Shown: positions 1-8,833, counted from the stretch's first letter. The stretch: 64,000 bases of DNA from UBA4644 sp034933145 (GCA_034933145.1 JAYFOA010000010.1:1-64000), one strand, 5' to 3'. Made by a program: numbers and translations. The notes: generated by a model from the sequence alone, not told the origin.

Positions 1-30
1 CGCCTGAACTGAGTTTGGGGGAATGATGCA

Positions 31-792
31 ATGCTGACTCCGCAGGAGATCCAGGACAAAAAATTTGAAAAGGCCGTGTTTGGCGGCTATGACATGGGGC
101 AGGTTGACCAGTTTTTGGACGACCTGCTGGTGGATTATACAGCGCTCTATAAAGAAAACGCCGCGCTGAAGGCAAAAATGCGTGTCCTTGTGGACAAAAT
201 AGAAGAGTATCGTTCGGTGGATGAAGAGATGCGCAAGGCTCTGTTCACCGCGCAGGTGACCGCGAAAGACATTGTGGCAAAAGCACAATCGGAGGCCGAT
301 GCGATCCTGAAAAATGCCCGTTCCGACGTACAGCGCAGCGTGGCCGAGCTTCAGATCGGTGTGACTGCGGAAGAGAATCGTTTGATGTCGGCCAAAACTG
401 CCTGCGGTGAATATGCACAGAAGATACGGGCCCTTCTGCAAAAAAACATCGAGGTTATGGAGACGATCATGGATCGTCCGGCGGAAGAATATATGAGTAC
501 TGCTGTGCCCGTGGATCAGCCGCTGCCACAGCCGGATGTACCTGAGACCACAGCGGCAGAGCCTGCTCCGGTCACTGCGGGGGATTCCACACAGGATCAG
601 CAGGGGGGGACCCACTTTTTCGAGGTCTCTCTCGGCGAAAGTGTGCCCGTCCCCCAACCGGAACCGGATGAAGACAGTGACACTGCCAAAATCTATGGCG
701 CCAGCCCGTATACGCCCAAGCCCCGGTTCAATTTCAGTGATCTGCGGTTCGGCCGGGACTATAAGGATGACGAAGAATCAGACAGCAAGTGA
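31..792 (+). CDS. divIVA: DivIVA-domain cell-division/polarity protein
   Basis: This is a DivIVA/GpsB-family coiled-coil scaffold that in Gram-positives binds curved membrane at septa and poles and recruits division or wall-synthesis partners. The N-terminal part (about residues 1-45) has the family signature, with LTPQEIQDKKFEKAVFGGYD followed by VDQFLDDL. A long coiled coil runs to about residue 145, and the last 100 residues are Pro/Glu-rich and low in complexity. The ATG is preceded by GGGGG eight bases upstream. At 253 aa it is longer than B. subtilis DivIVA (164 aa) because of the tail. It lies directly before ileS, an order conserved in Firmicutes (sepF-yggT-ylmH-divIVA-ileS). The 30 bases before it probably include the end of the previous gene, which cannot be identified. 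Confidence 0.93.
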   Translation: MLTPQEIQDKKFEKAVFGGYDMGQVDQFLDDLLVDYTALYKENAALKAKMRVLVDKIEEYRSVDEEMRKALFTAQVTAKDIVAKAQSEADAILKNARSDVQRSVAELQIGVTAEENRLMSAKTACGEYAQKIRALLQKNIEVMETIMDRPAEEYMSTAVPVDQPLPQPDVPETTAAEPAPVTAGDSTQDQQGGTHFFEVSLGESVPVPQPEPDEDSDTAKIYGASPYTPKPRFNFSDLRFGRDYKDDEESDSK

Positions 793-802
793 GGATAAAG
801 AA

Positions 803-3595
803 ATGCCACAGGATTATAACAGCACCTTGAATTTGCCGGAAACCGGGTTTCCCATGCGCGCCGGCCTCCCGCAGCGCGAGCCGGAATTTCTCAAGGCGTG
901 GGAAGCGCAGAATACCTTTGATGAACTGCTGAAAAAGAACGCGGAAAGGCCAAAGTATATTTTGCATGATGGCCCTCCGTTCAGCAACGGCAATATTCAT
1001 ATGGGTACCGCGCTCAATAAAGTGCTGAAGGACTTTATCAATCGTTATAAGGCGATGTCCGGTTATCTGACGCCCTATGTTCCCGGCTGGGATAACCATG
1101 GCATGCCCATCGAGAGCGCGATCATCAAGCAGAACAAGCTGGATCGCCGGAAGATGTCCATCCCGGAATTCCGCAGCGCCTGCCAGGCCTTTGCGGAAAA
1201 GTTCGTTAAGATCCAGATGGATTCTTTCGTACGTCTGGGCGTCATGGGCCGCTGGGACGACCCGTATCTTACGATGGCACCATCCTTTGAAGCTGAAGAA
1301 GTCAAAATCTTCGGTGATATGTTTAAAAAAGGATATATTTATAAGGGCCTGAAGCCCGTTTACTGGTGCCCACATGACGAAACCGCGCTGGCGGAGGCGG
1401 AAATCGAGTATAAGGATGACCCATGTACCTCGATTTATGTTAAATTTGCCGTCAAGGATGATCTTGGAAAGCTGCGATCTTACGGCGACCCGAATAAAAT
1501 CTTCTTCATTATCTGGACGACGACCACATGGACGCTGCCCGGAAACCTGGCTATAGCGCTTCATCCTGCGGAAAGTTATGTACTGGCGAAGGCCTCCAAC
1601 GGAGAGACCTATATCACAGCGGAAGCGCTGCTTGATTCCACCATGGCGGCCGGGAAGATTTCGGGATACGAGATTATTGCCCGCATGAAGGGCGCTGAGT
1701 TCGAGGGGATGACGGCGCAGCATCCGTTTATAGATAGGGATAGCCGCCTGGTGCTGGCCGACTATGTTACCATGGACAGCGGCACCGGCTGCGTGCATAC
1801 AGCGCCTGGCTTCGGTGCCGATGACTATATTACCTGCAGGAAATATGGCATTGATCTGATCGTTCCCGTGGATGATCATGGGTATCAGACCAAGGATGCC
1901 GGGAAGTTTGCCGGCATGCGTTATGATGAGAGCAACGAGGCGATTCTTAAGAACATGACTGAGACGGGCGCGCTGTTTGCCCGTGAGGAGATCGTCCACA
2001 GCTACCCGCACTGCTGGCGCTGCAAAAGCCCCATCATTTTCCGCGCAACGCCACAGTGGTTTTGCTCGGTGGATGCCTTTAAGAATGAAGCAGTCGCCGC
2101 GGCCCACGCTGTCCGCTGGATCCCCGCCTGGGGCGAAGACCGGATGATTTCCATGATCCGGGAGCGTGCCGACTGGTGCATTTCCCGCCAGCGTCATTGG
2201 GGGCTGCCGATCCCCGTATTCTATTGTCAGGATTGCGGCAAGCCGGTCTGTACCGACGAAACCATCGGCAAGGTCTCAGATATTTTTGCAAAAGAGGGCT
2301 CTAACGCGTGGTACGCCAAAGAGACCGAAGAGTTGCTGCCGGAGGGCTTTGTCTGCCCGCATTGCGGCGGAATCCATTTTACCCGTGAAACTGATACCCT
2401 GGATGGCTGGTTTGATTCCGGCTCCACCCATATTGCATCGATGGAGCTGCGCGACAAGACCGAATGGCCGGCCGACCTCTATCTGGAGGGGGCGGATCAG
2501 TACCGTGGCTGGTTCCAGAGCTCGCTGCTGGTCGCCGTCGGAGCTAAGGGCCGCGGCGCACCGTATAAAACCGTTCTAACCCACGGCTGGGTGGTGGACG
2601 GCGAGGGGAAGGCCATGCATAAGTCCCTGGGCAACGGTGTGGACCCGGCCGATGTTATTAAGCAGTACGGTGCCGATGTACTGCGCCTCTGGGCTGCCTC
2701 CGCCGATTATCGGGTAGACGTTCGCTGTTCCGACGCTATCTTTAGGCAGCTGTCTCAGGCTTACTTGAAGATTCGCAATACCTGCCGGTATATGCTGGGT
2801 AATCTGAAGGATTTCAATCCGGAAGATTTGGTTGCGTCCGAAGAGATGCTGCCGCTTGATCGCTGGGCCGTTTCACGCTGCAACGCGCTGATCCGCACCT
2901 GCATGCAGGGATACGAAGATTTTGAATACCACATCGTCACTCACGCGCTGAACGATTTCTGCGTCGTGGATATGTCTAGCCTCTATCTTGACGTTATCAA
3001 GGACCGGTTGTATTGCGACGAGAAGAATGGGCTCAAGCGTCGGAGCGCGCAGACGGCTATGTATTTGATCCTCGACGCCATGACCCGCTTGCTGGCGCCT
3101 ATCCTGTGTTTCACAGCTGATGAGATTTGGCATGCGATGCCGCACCAGGCGTCCGATGATGCCCGCAACGTGATCTTTAATCAGATGCAGGCACCATATG
3201 CGGCATACCAGCTCACACAGGAGGAGCTGGGGCACTGGAGTGAGCTTCTTTCGCTTCGTTCCGATATTAATCTGGCGCTGGAGGAAGCCCGTGCCGCTAA
3301 GTTGATCGGCAAGCCGCTGGAAGCAAAAGTCGTACTTCGCTGCACGGCGGAGGAAAAGAGCAAGTTGATGCCGGATGCCGAACTCCTGCGCGACTTGTTG
3401 ATCGTCTCTGCCCTGGAGATCGAGGAGGGACATGAGGGCAAGCCTTGCGCGAACCATGAAAGCGTATATCTCACCGTTCTGCGTGCAGAGGGGGAGAAGT
3501 GTGCCCGCTGCTGGTGTTATTCTACTGAAGTGGGCAAGAACGCAGCGCATCCGACCCTTTGCCCGCGCTGTGCGGAAGTTGTTTCAAAGCTGTAA
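803..3595 (+). CDS. ileS: Isoleucyl-tRNA synthetase (housekeeping, type 1)
   Basis: Cytoplasmic class I synthetase that charges tRNA-Ile. The 930-residue product has the bacterial type-1 layout. The ATP-binding HIGH motif appears as HMGT at about residues 66-69, inside HDGPPFSNGNIHMGTALNK. The CP1 editing domain has TTTTWTLPGN. The KMSKS loop appears as KAMHKS near residue 603. A C-terminal zinc finger has CARCWC and CPRC. The ATG at 803 follows GAGGATAAAG and lies 11 bases after the divIVA stop. The frame is open further upstream, but that stretch overlaps divIVA and does not match the family. Thr in place of the second His of HIGH is a departure that I believe occurs in some clostridial IleRS. 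A second, very different IleRS is encoded at 48935-52036. Confidence 0.95.
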   Translation: MPQDYNSTLNLPETGFPMRAGLPQREPEFLKAWEAQNTFDELLKKNAERPKYILHDGPPFSNGNIHMGTALNKVLKDFINRYKAMSGYLTPYVPGWDNHGMPIESAIIKQNKLDRRKMSIPEFRSACQAFAEKFVKIQMDSFVRLGVMGRWDDPYLTMAPSFEAEEVKIFGDMFKKGYIYKGLKPVYWCPHDETALAEAEIEYKDDPCTSIYVKFAVKDDLGKLRSYGDPNKIFFIIWTTTTWTLPGNLAIALHPAESYVLAKASNGETYITAEALLDSTMAAGKISGYEIIARMKGAEFEGMTAQHPFIDRDSRLVLADYVTMDSGTGCVHTAPGFGADDYITCRKYGIDLIVPVDDHGYQTKDAGKFAGMRYDESNEAILKNMTETGALFAREEIVHSYPHCWRCKSPIIFRATPQWFCSVDAFKNEAVAAAHAVRWIPAWGEDRMISMIRERADWCISRQRHWGLPIPVFYCQDCGKPVCTDETIGKVSDIFAKEGSNAWYAKETEELLPEGFVCPHCGGIHFTRETDTLDGWFDSGSTHIASMELRDKTEWPADLYLEGADQYRGWFQSSLLVAVGAKGRGAPYKTVLTHGWVVDGEGKAMHKSLGNGVDPADVIKQYGADVLRLWAASADYRVDVRCSDAIFRQLSQAYLKIRNTCRYMLGNLKDFNPEDLVASEEMLPLDRWAVSRCNALIRTCMQGYEDFEYHIVTHALNDFCVVDMSSLYLDVIKDRLYCDEKNGLKRRSAQTAMYLILDAMTRLLAPILCFTADEIWHAMPHQASDDARNVIFNQMQAPYAAYQLTQEELGHWSELLSLRSDINLALEEARAAKLIGKPLEAKVVLRCTAEEKSKLMPDAELLRDLLIVSALEIEEGHEGKPCANHESVYLTVLRAEGEKCARCWCYSTEVGKNAAHPTLCPRCAEVVSKL

Positions 3596-3629
3596 GGCAA
3601 ACACGACAAATTTGTTCATTCAGATGATA

Positions 3630-3672
3630 AAATCCGGGCTGCGGCATCTGCCGCAGCCCGGATTTTTGTTTT
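3630..3672. terminator. Strong bidirectional terminator after ileS
   Basis: A 17-bp perfect stem (3630-3646 with 3649-3665) with a 2-base turn is followed by TTTTTGTTTT. It sits between ileS and the convergent phosphotransferase pseudogene, and A-rich sequence on the other side lets it work in both directions. Confidence 0.9.
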
Positions 3673-3682
3673 AATTTAAGAT

Positions 3683-4186
3683 CTACGGTAAAAGGGCCAA
3701 AACACGGTCTGCACATTCACGGGCGGAGCTGTCTGCGGTATTCAGCGTCAGTGCATAATCAATATCGGTTTTCATCCGTGCCGCCTGAAAATCGGACTGG
3801 TTTTCCTTTCCATCGGGCCGTACCCGGTTGCGTTCGCGGCAGACAGCGAGCGGACAGAAAACATCAATGATTTTGAGGGGATATCCAGAAAAAAATTTCT
3901 GCAGCTGCCAGTAATGTGAATCCAACCCGTCGATATTCATGATCAGGTCGTCGATCAGGACGTTCTGTCCCTGGTCTGAAAAAGCCCTCGCCGCCGCATA
4001 TAGGGCAACGATTGCCTGCGCATAGCGGCAGTCGTCATCTTCCGCTCAATCTGAGATCGTTTCTTCGAACAAATCATAGGAAAGGGCATAAAACAGTCGG
4101 TTCTTCTGGGACTGGATCTCATTGACGATAGATGTTTTGCCGGGGCTGGTAACCCCGGAAAGAAACAAGGGGGTTCCTTTATTCAC
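3683..4186 (-). pseudogene. Chloramphenicol phosphotransferase-like P-loop kinase, interrupted by an in-frame TGA
   Basis: Read from GTG at 4186 (SD GAGGA just upstream), the frame encodes a P-loop (GVTSPGKTS), then YDLFEETISD, then a TGA at 4046-4048. The same frame continues without further stops to 3683 with VLIDDLIMNI, a DSHYWQLQKF stretch and DVFCPLAVCRERN. The two parts together make 168 codons including the stops, close to the usual ~178 aa of the CPT family, which phosphorylates small substrates such as chloramphenicol. A single substitution (TGG or CGA to TGA) explains the break, so the gene is probably recently inactivated, or the base is a sequencing error. Family assignment rests on the P-loop and overall pattern only. 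Confidence 0.6.
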
Positions 4187-4236
4187 AACAATTCCTCATA
4201 AAAGATAGAAAGGTCTCGCCGCAACGCCACATGGCA

Positions 4237-4743
4237 TTACAGGTATCGATTCATCAACAGGGAAGTATAGTACCGGCCATCAACACAGACATATTTTTCA
4301 TAAATACCGATTTGCACAAAACCGAGTTTTTTATAAAGTGCAATAGCATGAACATTATCTTCGCGGACGGTCAACTCCAGTACAGCGATACCACTGTTCC
4401 GGGCATATCTGATAATTTCAGACAGCATGGCTGTGCCAATTCCCCTGTGCCAACAGCTCTTCGCGACTGAAAGTGCCACGGTACCCCGATGAGCGATGCG
4501 CTCACGGCCAAAGACGGACAGCATAGCAGTGGCAACGATCGCTCCATCGTCTATTCCGATCAAAAAGGCATTTTTGCCGCTGTTGGCGGCGTGAATGTGT
4601 TCGATTTCCTGCACGATCGGGAAATCCCGGAATCCATCGGCGCCAAACAGCAAATTATCACTTTCGCCGCCTACGCGGTTTAAGTAGGAGAGCAGCGCCT
4701 CTGCGTCGTCGGATGCAGCTCGGCGGATAATCAGCTTATCCAT
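4237..4743 (-). CDS. GNAT-family N-acetyltransferase
   Basis: A 168-aa single-domain GNAT protein that transfers an acetyl group from acetyl-CoA to an unknown amine. The acetyl-CoA loop (motif A) reads SVAKSCWHRGIGTAML, a variant of the usual Q/RxxGxG/A. The C-terminal half has LELTVREDNVHAIALYKKLGF, the typical motif B. The ATG lies 6 bases after the guaB stop on the same strand, with AGGA inside the end of guaB, so it is probably co-transcribed as the last gene of the guaB unit. Substrate is not predictable. Confidence 0.88.
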   Translation of the reverse strand: MDKLIIRRAASDDAEALLSYLNRVGGESDNLLFGADGFRDFPIVQEIEHIHAANSGKNAFLIGIDDGAIVATAMLSVFGRERIAHRGTVALSVAKSCWHRGIGTAMLSEIIRYARNSGIAVLELTVREDNVHAIALYKKLGFVQIGIYEKYVCVDGRYYTSLLMNRYL

Positions 4744-4749
4744 GATAGC

Positions 4750-6228
4750 TTATTCCTGGGGGGAAACGGAGTAGTTGGGCGCTTCTTTTGTGATATAGAT
4801 ATCATGGGGGTGGCTTTCTTTCAGCCCGGCACCGGTGATACGGACGAACTGACCGCGCTGCTGCAGCTCCTGAATCGTTGGCGTGCCGCAATACCCCATG
4901 CCGGAACGGAGACCCCCCATCAGTTGAAACACTGTATCGCTGACCAATCCCTTGTAGGGAACGCGGCCTTCGACGCCTTCAGGAACAAATTTTCGCGTGC
5001 CGAGTTGGAAATAGCGGTCACCGGAGCCTTTATTCATGGCGGCGATCGATCCCATGCCGCGATAAACCTTGAACTGGCGGCCTTGATAGATCTCGCTCTC
5101 GCCGGGGCTTTCCTCACAGCCGGCAAACAGAGAGCCGATCATGACGCAGTCCGCACCGGCGGCAATGGCCTTGACAATATCACCGCTATATTTGATGCCG
5201 CCGTCGGCAATGACAGGAATGTCGTGCTTAAGCGCTTCGCAGGCCGCGTCATAAATAGCGGTGATCTGCGGTACGCCGATACCGGAGACTACGCGGGTAG
5301 TGCAGATGGAGCCGGGGCCGATGCCTACCTTGATAGTGTCCGCGCCGGCGTCGATCAGGGCTTTCGCGCCTTCCGCCGTGGCGATGTTGCCGGCGATGAC
5401 CGGCGTGCCGGGGAACGCGGCTTTCACCTTTTTTAGACAGTTAAATATATTCTCCGAATGGCCGTGGGCAGAGTCCAGCACCAACACGTCTGCGCCGGCC
5501 TCAACAAGCGCGGCTGCGCGTTCAAGTACATCGCCGGTGACACCGATGGCCGCACCGCAAAGCAGGCGGCCCTGCTTGTCGCGGGCAGTGTTCGGATACT
5601 TGACCGCTTTTTCAATATCTTTTATGGTAATCAGACCGCGCAGTGCGAAATGCTCATCGACCAGCGGCAGCTTTTCGATTTTGTGCCTGCCGAGGATACG
5701 TTTGGCTTCTTCCAATGTGGTACCCACCGGTGCGGTAATCAGGTTGTCCTTGGTCATCACATCGCCGCATAGCTGGGTGAAGTCCTCCTGAAATTTCAGG
5801 TCACGGTTGGTGAGAATACCCACAAGCCTACCTTCTTCACAAATAGGAACGCCGGAAATGTGGTATTTTGCCATTAATTCCTCCGCGTCCCGCAATGTAT
5901 GGGAAGGGGAGAGATAAAACGGGCTGTTGATGACACCGTTTTCGGATCGTTTTACCCGGTCGACCCCATCCGCCTGCTCCGCGATCGGCATACTCTTGTG
6001 GATAATGCCGATGCCGCCCTCACGGGCGATGGCAATCGCCATGCGGGATTCGGTGACCGTATCCATTGCAGCGCTGATCAGTGGAACATTCAAGGTGATG
6101 TCCCGGGTCAGCCGAGTGCTGAGGGAAACCATATCGGGCGTGACGTCGCTTTTGGCCGGCAGCAGCAGCACATCATCGAACGTCACGCCCTCTTTTAGGA
6201 ACTTCTCGTTTAGATTGGTATTAATCAT
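4750..6228 (-). CDS. guaB: IMP dehydrogenase
   Basis: Oxidises IMP to XMP with NAD+, the committed step of GMP synthesis in the cytoplasm. The 492-residue protein has the normal architecture: an N-terminal barrel half (GVTFDDVLLLPAKSDV), two CBS modules (about residues 95-205; HISGVPICEEGRLVGILTNRD and HKIEKLPLVDEHFALRGLIT), and the catalytic loop GIGPGSICTTRVVSGIGVPQ with the nucleophilic Cys. Phosphate-binding MIGSLFAG and the flap follow. GGAGG precedes the ATG. A TTGACA promoter lies upstream, and the GNAT gene follows. Confidence 0.97.
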   Translation of the reverse strand: MINTNLNEKFLKEGVTFDDVLLLPAKSDVTPDMVSLSTRLTRDITLNVPLISAAMDTVTESRMAIAIAREGGIGIIHKSMPIAEQADGVDRVKRSENGVINSPFYLSPSHTLRDAEELMAKYHISGVPICEEGRLVGILTNRDLKFQEDFTQLCGDVMTKDNLITAPVGTTLEEAKRILGRHKIEKLPLVDEHFALRGLITIKDIEKAVKYPNTARDKQGRLLCGAAIGVTGDVLERAAALVEAGADVLVLDSAHGHSENIFNCLKKVKAAFPGTPVIAGNIATAEGAKALIDAGADTIKVGIGPGSICTTRVVSGIGVPQITAIYDAACEALKHDIPVIADGGIKYSGDIVKAIAAGADCVMIGSLFAGCEESPGESEIYQGRQFKVYRGMGSIAAMNKGSGDRYFQLGTRKFVPEGVEGRVPYKGLVSDTVFQLMGGLRSGMGYCGTPTIQELQQRGQFVRITGAGLKESHPHDIYITKEAPNYSVSPQE

Positions 6229-6271
6229 TGCAGGCTCCTCCGTGTTTGTGTTTTCTCAATATATTGCATCT

Positions 6272-6301
6272 ACTATATAGCTTTCCCCGCGGGATTGTCA
6301 A
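6272..6301 (-). promoter_or_regulatory. Predicted sigma-A promoter of guaB
   Basis: On the minus strand TTGACA (6296-6301) is followed after 16 bases by TATATA (6274-6279), or after 18 bases by TATAGT (6272-6277). It lies about 45 bases before the guaB ATG. No purine riboswitch fold is evident in this short leader. Confidence 0.6.
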
Positions 6302-6346
6302 GTCTTTCTCAAGATCCCTGCAGAAACAGACGAAAACCAAAGAAAG

Positions 6347-6371
6347 CGAAAACCCGCCATGAAAGGCGGGT
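6347..6371 (-). terminator. Terminator after the 269-aa GNAT gene
   Basis: Seven-bp stem (6352-6358 with 6365-6371, ACCCGCC/GGCGGGT) with a 6-base loop. On the minus strand it is followed by TTTTCGCTTT. It separates the acetyltransferase gene from the guaB promoter. Confidence 0.7.
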
Positions 6372-6386
6372 AAAAATTCACGCCGA

Positions 6387-7196
6387 TCACGGCACGAATA
6401 TTTTGATCATATCAATTTGGCTGCTCTCTTCGCTTGGGTGGAAACCAATGCTTGTATAGAGATGGATTGCATACTGATTTTCTTCGTCAACGGCAAGAAA
6501 AGCCCTTTTTGCGCCGTTGCGCTTTTGATAAGCCAAAGCCTTCATAATCAATCTGCGTGCAATCCCTTGATTCTGCCAGGAAGGCAAAACTGCCGCTTCC
6601 CGGATCCAGGCGATAGGCCCTTTCGTGCTTTCATGTGCATAGGTGCCCGTACAAACGAGACCTGTTATTTCGTTCTTCGCCGTCCGGGAGACCAACACAG
6701 CCCTGTTTTTAATATCGGATGGCCCTTCCAGCCAGTCATGAAACCATTCAGTCGTTTGCCCTGTGAATCCTCGGCTTTGACCTTTACACAGCAGTGTGAT
6801 TTCCGATGCCTGTGCGCATTCCGATGGAGCAAGAAAATTGGCATCGGGGCATAGATGCTCGTCAACGCTGTCCAGACTATCCATGAAATAGTCATGCCAG
6901 GCATTGCGTACCCGAAGCCCGATGCTTTCCAAGTCATGGACCCATTCCCGGGGAATGAAGGTAAGGAAGAACGAATCTGTGCGATTCAGATGATTGGAAA
7001 GCGCAGTGGCAGTAGTGGCGGCCCAATGATATTCATAGCATTTTGCTTCTTTATTGAATCCGCCCAGCAGAATGAGGTCATTCTCCCAGACAATGACCTC
7101 ATAATTGGAAACATCTTCATATTCGGTATAGTTTAGTGAGCTGTACGCAAGATCGGCGGCTTTTTGCTTAATATCGTCATATATGTTTTTGTTCAT
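6387..7196 (-). CDS. GNAT-family N-acetyltransferase, long form
   Basis: A 269-aa protein whose C-terminal half is a GNAT domain. The acetyl-CoA loop is AVLPSWQNQGIARRLIMKAL, and AIHLYTSIGFHP is the C-terminal motif. The N-terminal 120 residues resemble the accessory half seen in two-lobed clostridial GNAT proteins, and carry no recognised motif. AAAGGAG stands 7 bases before the ATG. The gene is transcribed alone and ends at a terminator at 6347-6371. Substrate unknown. Confidence 0.85.
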   Translation of the reverse strand: MNKNIYDDIKQKAADLAYSSLNYTEYEDVSNYEVIVWENDLILLGGFNKEAKCYEYHWAATTATALSNHLNRTDSFFLTFIPREWVHDLESIGLRVRNAWHDYFMDSLDSVDEHLCPDANFLAPSECAQASEITLLCKGQSRGFTGQTTEWFHDWLEGPSDIKNRAVLVSRTAKNEITGLVCTGTYAHESTKGPIAWIREAAVLPSWQNQGIARRLIMKALAYQKRNGAKRAFLAVDEENQYAIHLYTSIGFHPSEESSQIDMIKIFVP

Positions 7197-7308
7197 CTAT
7201 GTGCTCCTTTGATAAGTATATTTATCATTATTACTTTTTGATGAGGGGGGATGGCAATTAAAAGTTAAATCTTATTTTTAAAACAATATAAAGCGTGGGA
7301 TAACGCGA

Positions 7309-7737
7309 TTACATTTCTTTGTCATATTTACAGCGGTAATAAACAGAAATTCCAATGACCAGCAGATATGCGAATACCAGCAGAAGAATTACATACAGCT
7401 CCAAGTTCATCAGACTGAATGATACAATTAGCGCGCCTAAAATATAAATCATTGCATTATAGGCCTTTGCCTTGGCACGGTTGCTGATGGTCACGTTCCG
7501 TTCATCCTTCTTTTCGATCTCAATTTGTCTTTGGAGTTCTTGTGAATTCTTGACAGCCCGTTGGCTCAGTATTTCTCCAAGACCATGACCGAATGCACCG
7601 CAGCCGATACCTATGCAGACGTAAGGCAGGGCACGCATATATCCCCGCAATTCCGCCGTGGATTTCAGGTAACATAATCCGACCATAGTAAGTACGAAGC
7701 CAAGCACGGTAAGCGTAAAATAAGCCCCTTTTTTCAT
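7309..7737 (-). CDS. Small membrane protein paired with an XRE regulator
   Basis: A 142-aa integral membrane protein with about four hydrophobic segments (near residues 5-22, 36-55, 92-110, 112-130). A charged cytoplasmic stretch, QRQIEIEKKDERNVTISNRAKAK in sense, lies between segments 2 and 3. This Glu/Lys/Arg-rich linker with ISNRAKAKA resembles DUF2178-type proteins, which are usually encoded directly behind a small helix-turn-helix gene, as here (5-bp gap; GGAG of its SD lies in the end of the regulator gene). Function is not established. By analogy it may sense or modulate envelope state together with the regulator. Confidence 0.75.
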   Translation of the reverse strand: MKKGAYFTLTVLGFVLTMVGLCYLKSTAELRGYMRALPYVCIGIGCGAFGHGLGEILSQRAVKNSQELQRQIEIEKKDERNVTISNRAKAKAYNAMIYILGALIVSFSLMNLELYVILLLVFAYLLVIGISVYYRCKYDKEM

Positions 7738-7742
7738 TTCTT

Positions 7743-7937
7743 CTACTCCTCATATATGAAGATATCTTCAATCCTTACATTAAAAAAATTCGCAATTTTA
7801 AATGCCAGAAGAATAGACGGATTGTATCTTCCATTCTCCAGAGAGCCTATGGTTTGCCGGGAGACATCCAGTGTGGCCGCAAGTTCTTCCTGCCGGATAC
7901 CACGCGATTTTCGTAGAGATTCCAATCTATTTTTCAT
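7743..7937 (-). CDS. XRE-family transcriptional regulator (minimal HTH)
   Basis: A 64-aa protein that is essentially one Cro/CI-type helix-turn-helix: KNRLESLRKSRGIRQEELA, then LDVSRQTIGSLENGRYNPS as the recognition helix region, then LAFKIANFFNVRIEDIF. The ATG at 7937 has GAGGG five bases upstream. A TTG four codons earlier overlaps that SD and is not the start. A perfect 6-4-6 palindrome lies just upstream between promoter and gene, so autoregulation is likely. It forms an operon with the membrane protein gene downstream. Confidence 0.9.
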   Translation of the reverse strand: MKNRLESLRKSRGIRQEELAATLDVSRQTIGSLENGRYNPSILLAFKIANFFNVRIEDIFIYEE

Positions 7938-7951
7938 ATTATCCCTCAAAC

Positions 7952-7967
7952 GGAAAGCTGACTTTCC
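7952..7967. promoter_or_regulatory. Palindromic operator candidate of the XRE gene
   Basis: GGAAAG-4-CTTTCC dyad located immediately downstream of the predicted -10 box and 14 bases before the XRE start codon. This is the expected position for an autorepressor site at the transcription start. Binding is inferred. Confidence 0.5.
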
Positions 7968-7972
7968 ATTTT

Positions 7973-8000
7973 AGTATAGCATTGATATTTAAAATGTCAA
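7973..8000 (-). promoter_or_regulatory. Predicted promoter of the XRE/membrane-protein operon
   Basis: Minus-strand TTGACA (7995-8000), 16-base spacer ending in TGC (extended -10), then TATACT (7973-7978). The start point would fall inside the GGAAAG/CTTTCC palindrome. Confidence 0.65.
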
Positions 8001-8110
8001 GTGGACTTTACAAAAAAGCAGGTAACTGACAGATGGCACGATATAGATTAAAGCGAGTTGAAGATTTGAATCAAATTTTCAAGTGGTTCATGAGAGCTTA
8101 ATGTAAACAA

Positions 8111-8145
8111 ATCCGAACCTTCTTCCAAAAGAAAAAGGTTCGGAT
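8111..8145 (-). terminator. Terminator after the 176-aa GNAT gene
   Basis: Eleven-bp perfect inverted repeat (8111-8121 with 8135-8145, ATCCGAACCTT). On the minus strand it is followed by TTGTTTAC. It lies 92 bases past the stop of the acetyltransferase gene. The rest of 7979-8236 holds the XRE promoter and a 22-codon open frame that I do not accept as a gene. Confidence 0.7.
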
Positions 8146-8236
8146 CGTCTGTATGGAATAATGGTGTAAAAAGATTTTACAGATTAATTGAAATTGCCGA
8201 TGGTCAGTTTGATAAGCTGGAATTCGTTCTTAATTA

Positions 8237-8767
8237 TTACAGATTTATCCAGTACCTTTTTATATACTCTCCATCAATACATACTTCGTTTTCATAAATT
8301 CCACCATTGGCAATGATAGTTTTTTCACTTGCAAGATTATCCCGACTACAAGTAATCATAACTCTATCCATATATCTATCTTTGCATTTTTTTAAATTTT
8401 GCCTTAGCATTTCTTTTGCATACCCCTTATTTCGTTCGGATGGGCGTATAGAGTATCCCATATGCCCTCCCCAGAGACCCAGAATAGGGTGGTTTATATG
8501 ATGCCTAAGGTCAATTACTCCAACTGTTTTATTGTCAGAAATACGAACCGCAATATATGTGTTTGATGTGACGCTCCCAGTTGGGCAAGTATAAATATTT
8601 TCCATTTCAGCAAGAATATATAGCCATTCTTCAATAGTTGAACATTGTCTTAAGCTACCACATCCTGCAAATGAATCATTATCGTTAGCTTCCATAATCT
8701 CTTTACGAAACTGCATGATATCTTCACCGTATTCCATCGATGGGCTAATTAATTTAATTTCTTCCAT
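8237..8767 (-). CDS. GNAT-family N-acetyltransferase (RimJ/RimL-like)
   Basis: A 176-aa acetyltransferase. GHMGYSIRPSERNKGYAKEML is the acetyl-CoA-binding loop (RxxGY/GxA type), and VMITCSRDNLASEKTIIANGG is the typical following strand-helix of this clostridial subgroup. The start chosen is the ATG at 8767, with GGAG nine bases upstream. A GTG 22 codons earlier lies in the upstream hairpin-repeat unit and lacks an SD. The gene is AT-rich relative to guaB and stands alone between a hairpin repeat (8834-8870) and its own terminator, which suggests acquisition as a single-gene unit. Confidence 0.83.
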   Translation of the reverse strand: MEEIKLISPSMEYGEDIMQFRKEIMEANDNDSFAGCGSLRQCSTIEEWLYILAEMENIYTCPTGSVTSNTYIAVRISDNKTVGVIDLRHHINHPILGLWGGHMGYSIRPSERNKGYAKEMLRQNLKKCKDRYMDRVMITCSRDNLASEKTIIANGGIYENEVCIDGEYIKRYWINL

Positions 8768-8833
8768 GTTATATATCTCCATAAATTTCTGCTTATCTGT
8801 GTGATGCCATAAATTTTTAATTAATAATATCAC

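Noticed and set aside
734..2197. Long open frame on the minus strand opposite ileS
   Set aside because: It is antisense to a conserved synthetase, has no SD or family resemblance, and reflects codon bias of the real gene.
4046..4048. TGA as a selenocysteine codon in the CPT-like gene
   Set aside because: No SECIS-like hairpin is evident just downstream and the family has no Cys at this site that I know of. A nonsense mutation is simpler.
8033..8101. 22-codon ORF (MARYRLKRVEDLNQIFKWFM...)
   Set aside because: SD is poor and spacing long. It could be a gene remnant, but there is no way to support it.
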